Origin: Nonlabens sp. Ci31
GTDB taxonomy: Bacteria; Bacteroidota; Bacteroidia; Flavobacteriales; Flavobacteriaceae
Length of the DNA: 64,000 nucleotides
Assembly: GCF_012974865.1 (NCBI RefSeq)
Contig: NZ_CP043633.1
Location: 1,993,001 to 2,057,000, forward strand
Direction of reading: 5' to 3'
The notes beneath the pieces were generated by a model. That model was not told the origin of the DNA, ran no database searches, and worked only from the letters and a program-made list of their open reading frames with translations. The translations under genes and the position numbers were made by a program. Below, in pieces: positions 22,234-30,669 of the stretch; the first letter of the stretch is position 1, and each line of letters starts with the position of its first letter.

Positions 22234-23133
22234 TTACGCGATTTCAGGTTGAGCACTAGTACTATTGCGATTCAAAGTGGTGAAATACACATCTTCAAGA
22301 CTTGCGGTAGCGGGCACAAATGCAGCTCCTGGAGTACTGTCTCCGTAAACACGAACAGTAAGCATGTTATCTTCATTATAATTAGAGGATATCACGTTGT
22401 GTGTGCGTTGTATCTCTTCTATAGCATCTCGATTTACCGTAGTGGTCCATACTTTGCCCGCTAGAGTAGCGACCATTTCTTTGGGCGTGCTTTGAGCAAG
22501 AATCTTCCCACCATTCAATATTGCCATGTCGGTACATAATTCCTTAACATCATCTACAATGTGGGTAGAGAAAATAACAATGTGGTTGGTTCCTATTTCC
22601 CGTAATACGTTCAGGAAACGGTGACGCTCTGCAGGATCAAGTCCTGCGGTAGGCTCATCTACAATAATTAATTGCGGATTATTCAACAATAGTTGAGCGA
22701 TGCCAAAACGTTGCTTCATACCTCCAGAATATCCTGCGACATGTTTGTGTTGTACATCAGTAAGGTTGGTTACTTCAAGAGCTTTGGCCACAATAGCATT
22801 ACGCTCTGATTTACTGGTAATACCTTTTAAACTGGCAAAATAATGCAATAAATCATGCGCACTCATTTTAGGATATACGCCAAATTCTTGTGGTAAATAA
22901 CCCAAGGTTTTTCTAAATTCAATCTTATTGTTTAAAACGTCCAAACCATCTAAATGTATGCTTCCTGAATCAGGAGACTGCAGTGTAGCTATGGTTCTCA
23001 TAAGAGAAGATTTACCAGCACCGTTAGGACCTAAAAGGCCAAACATTCCAGCTTTAATATCTATAGTTACATCATCTAACGCTTTTACACCATTAGGATA
23101 CGTCTTGGAAACATTCTTTAAAGTAAGAATCAT
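22234..23133 (-). CDS. ABC transporter ATP-binding protein
   Basis: The 299-residue ATPase has Walker A GPNGAGKSS (residues about 35-43), the signature YSGGMKQR, Walker B LIIVDEPTAGLD and the switch His in FSTHIV. Residues 230-299 form an extra C-terminal domain as in CcmA/DrrA-type ATPases. It is the first gene of a two-gene unit with the permease-M1 peptidase, and so probably drives that transporter. The exported substrate is not evident. Confidence 0.93.
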   Translation of the reverse strand: MILTLKNVSKTYPNGVKALDDVTIDIKAGMFGLLGPNGAGKSSLMRTIATLQSPDSGSIHLDGLDVLNNKIEFRKTLGYLPQEFGVYPKMSAHDLLHYFASLKGITSKSERNAIVAKALEVTNLTDVQHKHVAGYSGGMKQRFGIAQLLLNNPQLIIVDEPTAGLDPAERHRFLNVLREIGTNHIVIFSTHIVDDVKELCTDMAILNGGKILAQSTPKEMVATLAGKVWTTTVNRDAIEEIQRTHNVISSNYNEDNMLTVRVYGDSTPGAAFVPATASLEDVYFTTLNRNSTSAQPEIA

Positions 23134-23336
23134 GTGATAGAATTTTATGGTTTGTAGGGTTAGTATCTCCTAACCTTCATACGTTACAGTTTTTATAAGG
23201 GAAAAACCAAAACAAAAAATAAACCACAAAATCCAAAACTAGAACATACAACTCCATACCTCGTTGATAAGAAAAACATCACTTTCAGCCAGTTGAAAGA
23301 ATATTTCTAACTTTCCCTAATCCCTAATCCCTAATT

Positions 23337-23762
23337 TTAAAGATCATCAATATATTCAAATCCTTGATCGGTTTTTAACTGCTGGAGTTTATCAAAAAAT
23401 TTGTGAATGCGTTTGTGGTCGGCTTTTACTTTTACAAAATAATTATCTCTATGAATACTGTATTCTTGAGCGCGACCTTTGTAAATGGTCAATTTATAAT
23501 AGGGAATAGGTAGTGCATAAGTCTCTAGTAAAGACCTGAACCTAACGATTATTCCATCTTGTCGTATCTCAACATTGCAGCAGTTTATGTTAATATCGAG
23601 CACCATAAGGTTGTGAATTTGTATGCTGGTGCTCGTCATAAAAAGTTTTGGAGAACCAGATCCTTTTAATTTCCAGCGTTCTTTTAACGTGAGAACGGCG
23701 CCTACTTCTTTAGAGATTTCTCGATCAATTTTCGGATTGTTATAAGACACGTTATAAAGCAT
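23337..23762 (-). CDS. Conserved hypothetical protein (141 residues)
   Basis: I do not recognise a named family. The product has no signal peptide or membrane segment. It starts MLYNVSYNNPKIDREISKEVG and has mixed charged and beta-prone stretches, with a Lys-rich helix near residues 115-130 (HKRIHKFFDKLQQLK). A -7 box (23767-23774) lies only four bases before the ATG, so the message may be leaderless. The gene is divergent from argS. Codon use looks like that of the neighbours, and the frame is open over its full length. Confidence 0.7.
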   Translation of the reverse strand: MLYNVSYNNPKIDREISKEVGAVLTLKERWKLKGSGSPKLFMTSTSIQIHNLMVLDININCCNVEIRQDGIIVRFRSLLETYALPIPYYKLTIYKGRAQEYSIHRDNYFVKVKADHKRIHKFFDKLQQLKTDQGFEYIDDL

Positions 23763-23766
23763 AAAG

Positions 23767-23774
23767 CAAAGTTA
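23767..23774 (-). promoter_or_regulatory. -7 box of the 141-residue hypothetical gene
   Basis: On the minus strand this reads TAACTTTG, a full match to TAnnTTTG. It is four bases from the ATG at 23762, which would put the transcript start at about the first base of the codon. Confidence 0.55.
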
Positions 23775-23857
23775 GATTTTTGGAACAGTTATTATTTTAG
23801 TAAATTCAAATGCTCATTCTATTAGTTCGTTGAATCTCTAAAGCCTTTCATAATCCT

Positions 23858-23865
23858 TATCTTTG
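23858..23865 (+). promoter_or_regulatory. -7 box of argS
   Basis: TATCTTTG matches TAnnTTTG and lies 20 bases before the argS ATG at 23886. A TTG at 23830-23832 is a possible -33 element, though the 25-base spacing is wider than usual. Confidence 0.6.
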
Positions 23866-23885
23866 CGGGCTTAAAAATTTTACTT

Positions 23886-25670
23886 ATGACGCTGTTTCAA
23901 CAACTAGAAAAGGCTGCGAAGGAAGCTGTAAAATCTATTTTTTCTATAGAGTTAGAACAGGTAGAGATTACGCTTACGCGAAAAGATCAAAACGGAGACT
24001 TTACCATCATGGTATTTCCTATGTTGCGTCATATTAAGGGGAATCCAGCTGCGATAGGCGAGCAAATTGGAACTTATTTAAAAGAAAACACAGACCTGAT
24101 CACGGATATCGAAGTCATTAAAGGTTTCTTGAATATCAGCGTCTCCTCAATAGCCTTCTTGACCGATTTTAATCGCATACTAAATGAGGAGAAGTACGGC
24201 ACCACTGAAGTAGATACGACCCAACCTGGGGTGATGGTGGAATACAGTTCGCCTAATACCAACAAACCACTTCATTTAGGACACGTTAGAAATAACTTGC
24301 TAGGTTTTTCTGTAGCAAATATCATTAAGGCCACTGGTCGTAAAGTGAATAAAACTCAGATCATCAACGATCGCGGGATTCATATTTGTAAATCCATGCT
24401 GGCTTGGGAGCAATACGGTAACGGAGAGACACCAGAATCTACTGGTTTAAAAGGCGATAAATTAGTAGGAAACTACTATGTAAAGTTTGATCAAGAATAT
24501 AAAAAGGAAATAGCAGTACTTATTTCAAAAGGCAAGACCGAAGAAGAAGCAAAGAAAGAAGCTCCATCTTTAATGGCTGCTCAACAAATGCTTCAAAAAT
24601 GGGAAAAAGGTGATGCTGAGGTTGTAGCGCTTTGGGAAAAAATGAACGCATGGGTATATGATGGTTTTAAAACCACTTACAACAATTTAGGAGTCGATTT
24701 TGACAGCTTGTATTACGAGAGCAATACCTACTTATTAGGTAAAGATGTCGTACAACAAGGGCTGGATAAAGGGGTGTTTGAAAAAGACCCTGATGGATCT
24801 GTATGGATCGATCTCACCGAAGATGGACTGGATAGAAAAATCGTATTGCGCAGCGATGGTACCGCAGTTTACATGACACAAGATATAGGAACTGCTATAC
24901 AGCGTGTAAAAGATCACGACATCAATTCTATGGTGTATACCGTAGGTAATGAGCAAGACTACCATTTTAAAGTACTGTTTTTAATCCTACAGAAACTTGG
25001 TTTTGATTGGGCAGAGAACCTGTACCACCTCAGTTATGGAATGGTAGAGCTTCCATCTGGGAAAATGAAATCCCGTGAAGGAACTGTTGTTGATGCCGAC
25101 GAATTGATGGAAGAAATGACTTCTACTGCTAAAGCCATCGCACAAGAACAAGGGAAATTAGAAGGGCTTTCTGAACAGGAGAAAGAACGACTGTACGACA
25201 TGATCGGATTAGGAGCTTTAAAGTATTTTATGCTGAAAGTGGATCCTAAGAGAAGCATGTTGTTTGATCCAGTAGAATCAGTAGATTTTCAAGGGAATAC
25301 AGGCCCATTTATTCAATATACACATGCGCGTATCAAATCTATTTTACAGAAAACAGGATTTGATTCAAGTAAATTAAACAGCGCGATAAATTTAGAACTG
25401 ATGGATAAGGACAAGGCAGTAATTATGTCCTTGCAACAGTTTCCAGAAGTGATTCAGAGCGCTGCAGATAAATACAGTCCAGCGCTAATAGCAAACTATG
25501 TGTATGAATTGGTAAAAGAATTCAATTCCTTTTATCAAAATGTGCCCAAAATCGTAGAAGAAGAAAATGCCGACTTAAAGCAATTCCGTTTGTTGTTGTG
25601 TTACAAGACGGCAGCCGTTGTAAAAAGTGCTTGTGCCTTATTGGGGATCGAAGTTCCTGAGCAAATGTAA
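23886..25670 (+). CDS. argS: Arginyl-tRNA synthetase
   Basis: This class I synthetase charges tRNA-Arg. The 594-residue protein has an N-terminal Add1 domain (about 1-110), the HIGH-type motif HLGH in NKPLHLGHVRN (about 125), and the KMSKS-equivalent KMKSREG near residue 392. The C-terminal DALR anticodon-binding domain (about 475-594) ends CALLGIEVPEQM. Length is normal. A degenerate palindrome-like CGCTTACGCGAAAAG sits near its start at about 23970. Confidence 0.97.
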   Translation: MTLFQQLEKAAKEAVKSIFSIELEQVEITLTRKDQNGDFTIMVFPMLRHIKGNPAAIGEQIGTYLKENTDLITDIEVIKGFLNISVSSIAFLTDFNRILNEEKYGTTEVDTTQPGVMVEYSSPNTNKPLHLGHVRNNLLGFSVANIIKATGRKVNKTQIINDRGIHICKSMLAWEQYGNGETPESTGLKGDKLVGNYYVKFDQEYKKEIAVLISKGKTEEEAKKEAPSLMAAQQMLQKWEKGDAEVVALWEKMNAWVYDGFKTTYNNLGVDFDSLYYESNTYLLGKDVVQQGLDKGVFEKDPDGSVWIDLTEDGLDRKIVLRSDGTAVYMTQDIGTAIQRVKDHDINSMVYTVGNEQDYHFKVLFLILQKLGFDWAENLYHLSYGMVELPSGKMKSREGTVVDADELMEEMTSTAKAIAQEQGKLEGLSEQEKERLYDMIGLGALKYFMLKVDPKRSMLFDPVESVDFQGNTGPFIQYTHARIKSILQKTGFDSSKLNSAINLELMDKDKAVIMSLQQFPEVIQSAADKYSPALIANYVYELVKEFNSFYQNVPKIVEEENADLKQFRLLLCYKTAAVVKSACALLGIEVPEQM

Positions 25671-25769
25671 GGTAGTCATGGAGTCTGTGAGTGGTGAGCT
25701 CGTGAGTGGCGAATTTTTGATTATGTGAGCTTTGAGTGGTGAGTTTTTTTATGACAAACTTATGGAATG

Positions 25770-26000
25770 CCAAGTGTAAGCTACTCCAGAAAACAGGGCT
25801 CGAACCTTTGTCATTCCAGAAAATTTCAGAGCGCATTTTTGAATTATAGCAACGTACCAGAACTGAAATTAGTCTGGAATCCATTTTGGATCTAGGTATA
25901 GGAAATCATTAAGAAGGTATAATGGATGCTAAGCAAATCAGCTTTACTCTATTGCTACAGGTTAGACTTTCTTCACACTGATTTTCCAGCAGGAGCATCT
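25770..26000. repeat. 231-bp direct repeat, copy 1
   Basis: Bases 25770-26000 recur at 26051-26281 with one difference seen (T at 25910 against C at 26191). Each copy contains an inverted repeat: arms TCCAGAAAATTTCAG (25815-25829) and CTGAAATTAGTCTGGA (25863-25878). No good open frame of its own is present. The flanking 25680-25750 has degenerate GTGAGTGGTGAG repeats. Confidence 0.9.
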
Positions 26001-26050
26001 GATGAACAAACTAGGTTTCCATCACCTTTGGACTTTCCACAAAACAGGTC

Positions 26051-26281
26051 CCAAGTGTAAGCTACTCCAGAAAACAGGGCTCGAACCTTTGTCATTCCAG
26101 AAAATTTCAGAGCGCATTTTTGAATTATAGCAACGTACCAGAACTGAAATTAGTCTGGAATCCATTTTGGATCTAGGTATAGGAAATCATCAAGAAGGTA
26201 TAATGGATGCTAAGCAAATCAGCTTTACTCTATTGCTACAGGTTAGACTTTCTTCACACTGATTTTCCAGCAGGAGCATCT
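26051..26281. repeat. 231-bp direct repeat, copy 2
   Basis: This is the second copy, offset by 281 bases and separated from copy 1 by 50 unique bases. A short decayed match (GTCTGGAATCCAT, about 26654) farther on may be the remains of a third copy. Confidence 0.9.
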
Positions 26282-26317
26282 AATTGAAACTAAAAACTGA
26301 AAATCGCGACTGAAAAC

Positions 26318-26482
26318 TTACTTCAGTGCATCCATTTTCTTAGCAATCACATCAGCTGCGGCATATGCTTTATCACTTGCAGTGCGGTCTGAAGTAGAGA
26401 GGGTATGGAATTCTTTCATGAGTTTTTCATATTGCTCTTGCAATTTTTCCATCTCACTTTTCTTTTTAAATAATCCGAACAT
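26318..26482 (-). CDS. Lacal_2735-family small protein
   Basis: The 54-residue product starts MFGLFKKKSEMEKLQEQYEKLMKE and continues with a second helix-forming half (TASDKAYAAADVIAKKMDALK). It matches the small Flavobacteriia family known by the locus-tag name Lacal_2735. An in-frame start 12 codons upstream exists, but MFGLFKKK is the family's usual beginning. The protein is predicted to be two amphipathic helices; function is unknown. Confidence 0.8.
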   Translation of the reverse strand: MFGLFKKKSEMEKLQEQYEKLMKEFHTLSTSDRTASDKAYAAADVIAKKMDALK

Positions 26483-26682
26483 CGTTTTTTTTTTAGGTAG
26501 TCGAGAATATACAAACAACTTTCCACAATTGCTATCCCATTAACAGTGACTTTACCATACTTTTAGATAAGAGTAAGAGTTGTCCCAAATGGTTTTATAT
26601 CTGTTCCTGCTTTTTCAGTCCATAATAGAATTATGATCTGATTCTAAAATTTGTCTGGAATCCATACTCCAACATCAACGTA

Positions 26683-27936
26683 CTATATATTACTTCTTTT
26701 AATGCTCACGGCATTTGCAAACCATTGAAAAGCAAAAAAGCTGATCAAAAAGGCAGTCACAAAAATATTCATAACGTCTTCTGTAGTAAAACTAATGTAA
26801 AGAGCGATTCCTGCGATCAGTGTCATGATTCCAGCGGCGAGCGGCATCATTAATGCGGGTTTGGTTTCCCTATAAAACATGCTCCACGGGATCATTAAAA
26901 TAAGTCCAGCTATAGCAACCATTAAGAATCTGAAATCGTCTAAGAGAAGATAACTTGCCACTCCTGATAGGGAGATAAGGATACAAACAGCCGTAAAAAT
27001 AACCGCTTGTTTTTCTTTTTTATTTAAAAGGAACTTGGCATATTTATTAAAGCTGAAAAGCAATTTAGATAAAGGACCGATAATCCATGTGCTCAATGCA
27101 ATTAAAGCTAGAAGAACTACTATAGGAGTTAGAAAAGGTTCTAATGCGGGAACTGTTTCTGCTGCATAGCTAATGGCTCTGGTTCCCAAATAAAATCCTA
27201 TGATAAAAAGCCACTGGTATTTGGCGCCCATATTTCCTAGCCAAAACTGATATTTCAAGAACCATCTGTAGACAAAATACCTGGCTTGCAAGGCTTGCAT
27301 CATTCCGGCTTGAGCATAAGAGTTATTAGGGTCGTAACGCAAGGCTTCTTTAAAATGATCTAGAGCTGCTTTGTGATCGCCCATTTCCAGTTTGTTCCAA
27401 CCGTAGTTGGTATGCGTATAAGAATCTTCTGGATTTTCTCCCAAAGCACCCTTTAAAGTTTCTTCTGACGCTGCTCTTTTATTCTGTTTGAGTTGTGACG
27501 TGCTTTTCACATTTAGGGCAAGCAGGTTAGCTGGATCTAGTGATAATGCTTTTTCAGCGAGTTGCTCTGCTTCTTTATACCGCTTTCGCGAAAGCGAAAT
27601 ATGAGCCAGCATCGCATAATTTTGGGGCTCTTGAGCATCTAGTCTAATGGCTTCTTTAAGTAATTCCTCCCCTTCATCATAACGCTCCACGTTCAGCATG
27701 ATTCTTGCTTTAGTGGCAAATAATAGTGCCATGGAAGGCGAGAGCCCTAAAGCAATATCTATAAAATGCTTTGCTTTTTTAGGATCGTCTTGGGCAAGAT
27801 TGACCTCTGCGAGAAGGTGCAAACAAGAGATGCTGTTGGGATCTTGAGTGAGCGCTTGGTTGAGGATTTCTTCCGACTGGGAAAATCTTCTTTGCTGGTA
27901 GAGCAAATAGGCTCTTTCATATAAGGCTTCGGTCAT
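26683..27936 (-). CDS. TPR-repeat membrane protein
   Basis: Residues 1-230 hold about six tetratricopeptide repeats (for example ALTQDPNSISCLHLLAEVNL, ALSLDPANLLALNVKS and ALRYDPNNSYAQAGMMQAL). Residues about 230-417 contain four to six membrane segments. The start shares one base with the stop of the upstream TPR-AAA+ gene, so the pair is coupled. The N-terminal repeats would face the cytoplasm and could bind the ATPase (inference). A CGCTTTCGCGAAAGCG palindrome lies in frame at 27581-27596 and encodes SLSRKR within a repeat. Confidence 0.85.
   Translation of the reverse strand: MTEALYERAYLLYQQRRFSQSEEILNQALTQDPNSISCLHLLAEVNLAQDDPKKAKHFIDIALGLSPSMALLFATKARIMLNVERYDEGEELLKEAIRLDAQEPQNYAMLAHISLSRKRYKEAEQLAEKALSLDPANLLALNVKSTSQLKQNKRAASEETLKGALGENPEDSYTHTNYGWNKLEMGDHKAALDHFKEALRYDPNNSYAQAGMMQALQARYFVYRWFLKYQFWLGNMGAKYQWLFIIGFYLGTRAISYAAETVPALEPFLTPIVVLLALIALSTWIIGPLSKLLFSFNKYAKFLLNKKEKQAVIFTAVCILISLSGVASYLLLDDFRFLMVAIAGLILMIPWSMFYRETKPALMMPLAAGIMTLIAGIALYISFTTEDVMNIFVTAFLISFFAFQWFANAVSIKRSNI
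27581..27596. repeat. Perfect 16-bp palindrome CGCTTTCGCGAAAGCG (inside a coding region)
   Basis: The palindrome is read in frame in the TPR protein between two helices of adjacent repeats. Confidence 0.85.
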
Positions 27937-29279
27937 TACTTTTTAATTTTTAAGTAATGAAGTATATCATCATAAAGCCCAGATTCATTAGCGTATACCG
28001 CAAAGTTTTTTGCGGTGACAAACCATTCTTTGGTGCTGGGCTTGTGTTGTTTTAAGGATCTTAGAAGGTCTTTGGTAGTGAGTGGTTGAGGTACGCCAGA
28101 CTTGATCGCATCTTCTAGTTTATTCTCTATAGCGATATCGATGACTGCTTCTATATCAGCACCAGAGTATTCCAATGCTTTTTTTGCCAGCGCTTGCGTA
28201 TCTATTTCTGTAGTGGGTTTTTCTTCTAGCTTTAGATCAAAAATGGCTTCTCTTGCTGGAGCATCTGGTGGCGGTACAAAAAGTATGCGATCAAATCTTC
28301 CAGGACGACGGAATGCCGTATCCAGATGCCATGGCATGTTAGTCGCTCCTAGTACTAATAAGCCCTCGTTATCGTTAGAAATACCGTCTAGCTCTTGTAA
28401 AAACTGATTGATCAGGTTTTTTCCAGCGCTTTGTTTCATATCACTACGGCTGGCGCCTAGTGCATCGATCTCGTCAATAAAAAGAACACAAGGGGTGTTA
28501 TTTCTTGCGACTTCAAAAATACGGTGTAGGTTTTTCTCTGAATTACCGATCCACATATCCAGAATATCGTTGAGGTTTAACGATATGAACTTGGCATTGA
28601 TTTGCCCAGCAGTAGCTTTTGCAATATAGGTTTTACCGCAGCCTGGGGGTCCGTAAAGTAGAATTCCACCACCTATTTTCTTACCGTATGCTTTATATAT
28701 TTCTGGATGGAGTAGGGGTTGTACAATTTTAAGGTCTATCTCTCGCTTGACATTTTCCATGCCGCCTACATCCTTAAAACTGATTTCTGGTTTTTCTATA
28801 AAAACGCTTGATTCATTAAAGCCGTCGTCATAATCATCCTCGTAATCGTCCTCGTCGTCCTCGTAATCTCCAGTGCCATTAGAAGGCATTCTCAGTACCT
28901 TATCTAGCTCATCATCACTAAATTCAGGATGGTATTTTAGTAAATCTTGATAAGCATCAATAGCTTGTGCCGTGTCGTTAGATCGCACTAAAGACCTGGT
29001 GTAAAATAAATGGGTGTCCAGATCTTTATTTCCTTCTTGGATCAGGCTTTCTAAGATCACAATTGCCTTAGAATAGTTTTTCTGTTTATAAGAAATAAGC
29101 GCCAGTCCTATTCTCGCCTTAGGCTCTGCTTTGTATTGTAAAATAATCTCGTATTCTTCCTCTGCTTCCTCCAGCATATTTGCCAGTCGTAGGGATTCTG
29201 CAAGATGCAATCTCAAAGGGATATTGTCTGGAGAAAACTCCAGTGCTTCTCGTAAATTTTGAATTGTCTTATCGTCCAT
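27936..29279 (-). CDS. TPR-containing AAA+ ATPase
   Basis: The 447-residue protein has an N-terminal TPR region (about 1-130), a very acidic linker (DYEDDEDDYEDDYDDG, about 139-154), and a CDC48/FtsH-like AAA+ module. Walker A is GPPGCGKT, Walker B LFIDEIDAL, and the arginine-finger region RRPGRFD. A C-terminal helical lid follows. It has no protease domain and no membrane segment, so it is likely a cytoplasmic remodelling ATPase. It overlaps the TPR membrane gene by one base, suggesting the two products work together. Confidence 0.9.
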   Translation of the reverse strand: MDDKTIQNLREALEFSPDNIPLRLHLAESLRLANMLEEAEEEYEIILQYKAEPKARIGLALISYKQKNYSKAIVILESLIQEGNKDLDTHLFYTRSLVRSNDTAQAIDAYQDLLKYHPEFSDDELDKVLRMPSNGTGDYEDDEDDYEDDYDDGFNESSVFIEKPEISFKDVGGMENVKREIDLKIVQPLLHPEIYKAYGKKIGGGILLYGPPGCGKTYIAKATAGQINAKFISLNLNDILDMWIGNSEKNLHRIFEVARNNTPCVLFIDEIDALGASRSDMKQSAGKNLINQFLQELDGISNDNEGLLVLGATNMPWHLDTAFRRPGRFDRILFVPPPDAPAREAIFDLKLEEKPTTEIDTQALAKKALEYSGADIEAVIDIAIENKLEDAIKSGVPQPLTTKDLLRSLKQHKPSTKEWFVTAKNFAVYANESGLYDDILHYLKIKK

Positions 29280-29298
29280 TTCTCTTCTTCAATCTTTT

Positions 29299-30132
29299 CT
29301 AACTTTTAAACCTCCATGCTACAAATCTGGACTCTTTATTACCAGTGGCCATTTCTATAACTTTTACTTCTGCTTGAAGTTTTTCCAGTTGCTTTAATGG
29401 TTTTTTTAAGTTTTGCTTACGCGAAAGCAAACAAGTAAACCATTCTACTTGGCCTTTATAAGCAACGGACTCTTTAATCATGCGCTTGATAAAAAGGGCT
29501 TCTCCACCATTGCACCAAAGCTCGTGTGCATGACCAGCAAAGTTGCGTCGCTCTTCATAAGTACCTAGCTTTCTCTGTTTGGACATATTTGCCTTTACCG
29601 CTTCTTCCTCACTCCCATAAAATGGCGGGTTGCATATGGTGAAATCATAACTTTCGCCTTCCAGAATCACTCCTTTAAAGATATTGCCTTTATCAATCTG
29701 CTGGCGTATTTCTATAGCGTCAATTTTGGAGGTGTTTTTTTTAGCGAAAGCGACACTTTCATCATCTACATCACAACCTACCATCTTCCAATCGTAAATC
29801 GAATTTCCCAGAATAGGATAGATCGCACTCGCACCACAACCTATGTCCAGACCATTTTTGCTTCCTTTTCCAACCAGATCTGCCAAATGATGTATATAGT
29901 CTGCGCGACCAGGGATAGGCGGATAAAGGGAGCCTTCTGGAAGTTTCCAGTATTTGATTTTATAATGGTGTTTTAATAAGGCGGTGTTGAACTCCAAAAT
30001 AGAAGCCGCATCACTAAAATCAATAGTTGCTGTGCCAGTGGGGCTTTCAACAAGGTGATTTTCTAATTCTGGATGCGTAACGATTAGTTTTTGAAAGTCG
30101 TAACCGTACCTATGTATGTTTCTTAAATGCAT
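29299..30132 (-). CDS. rlmF: 23S rRNA (adenine-1618-N6)-methyltransferase RlmF
   Basis: The enzyme methylates N6 of A1618 in 23S rRNA. The 277-residue product starts MHLRNIHRYGYDFQKLIVTHPEL as in RlmF, has the SAM-binding motif GLDIGCGASAIYP and the N6-methylase catalytic motif NPPFYGS. Length is slightly below the E. coli protein's. A -7 box four bases before the ATG suggests a leaderless message. A degenerate palindrome (about 29415-29428) encodes LLSRKQ in frame. Confidence 0.92.
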   Translation of the reverse strand: MHLRNIHRYGYDFQKLIVTHPELENHLVESPTGTATIDFSDAASILEFNTALLKHHYKIKYWKLPEGSLYPPIPGRADYIHHLADLVGKGSKNGLDIGCGASAIYPILGNSIYDWKMVGCDVDDESVAFAKKNTSKIDAIEIRQQIDKGNIFKGVILEGESYDFTICNPPFYGSEEEAVKANMSKQRKLGTYEERRNFAGHAHELWCNGGEALFIKRMIKESVAYKGQVEWFTCLLSRKQNLKKPLKQLEKLQAEVKVIEMATGNKESRFVAWRFKS

Positions 30133-30136
30133 GATG

Positions 30137-30144
30137 CAAAGATA
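30137..30144 (-). promoter_or_regulatory. -7 box of rlmF
   Basis: The minus strand reads TATCTTTG. Its distance of four bases from the ATG would start the transcript at the start codon. No in-frame Met lies close downstream, so the start call is firm. Confidence 0.55.
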
Positions 30145-30646
30145 CTTTTTAGTGAGCTGTTTTCAGCGGTTTTATAGCTTTAAAAGTTCCTTTACCTAGC
30201 CCTCCAGGCTAAGAGTTTTTGTAGGGAGACCACCTTAACATCAGTAACGACTGCAAAGACTTGCTGACTTAGGTTTTGAATTTAAGTTACTGTGAATGTA
30301 TAACTTACGAACAAAGGGCTTCCAGTTTTTATGTTTTTTGAAGACCGACGATCTCCGGTTCTTACTTGGCAGAGCCTTTTGACAATAAACGGCCGATGTT
30401 TTTTTTGAGGGAAGGAATACATTTACTTGAAATTTATCCATTCCAACCTATCAAAAATAAAGTAGCTTTCTGTTTAAAGGCAAGTTTATTTTTTTTAGAT
30501 TCCAATTTAAGCTTTAAGTGAGTCGTCAACTAGTAGGCCGCCGTTATTTCGTCTTTATATTTTGCGCAGCAAAAGCGATCTGAAGTCTTTTGTCTGACTT
30601 CTGTCGTCAAAAAGTCTGTTGCTATAAAATCATCATCATAAAAACG
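30145..30646. other. Gene-free stretch between rlmF and the DEAD-box gene
   Basis: No convincing gene. A 66-codon minus-strand frame (30241-30441) has no recognisable features and a poor start, so I do not call it. The helicase promoter lies at the right end. Confidence 0.5.
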
Positions 30647-30654
30647 TACATTTG
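30647..30654 (+). promoter_or_regulatory. -7 box of the DEAD-box helicase gene
   Basis: TACATTTG matches TAnnTTTG and is 15 bases from the ATG at 30670. A TTG at 30619-30621 may be the -33 element. Confidence 0.6.
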
Positions 30655-30669
30655 CAAAAATGTTCAATT

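Noticed and set aside
25790..25830. tRNA-like stretch (GGCTCGAACC resembling a T-arm on the minus strand)
   Set aside because: No acceptor, D or anticodon stem can be formed around it, and the bases belong to the 231-bp repeat.
30241..30441. 66-codon minus-strand frame
   Set aside because: No family features, no promoter or ribosome site, and biased composition; likely chance.
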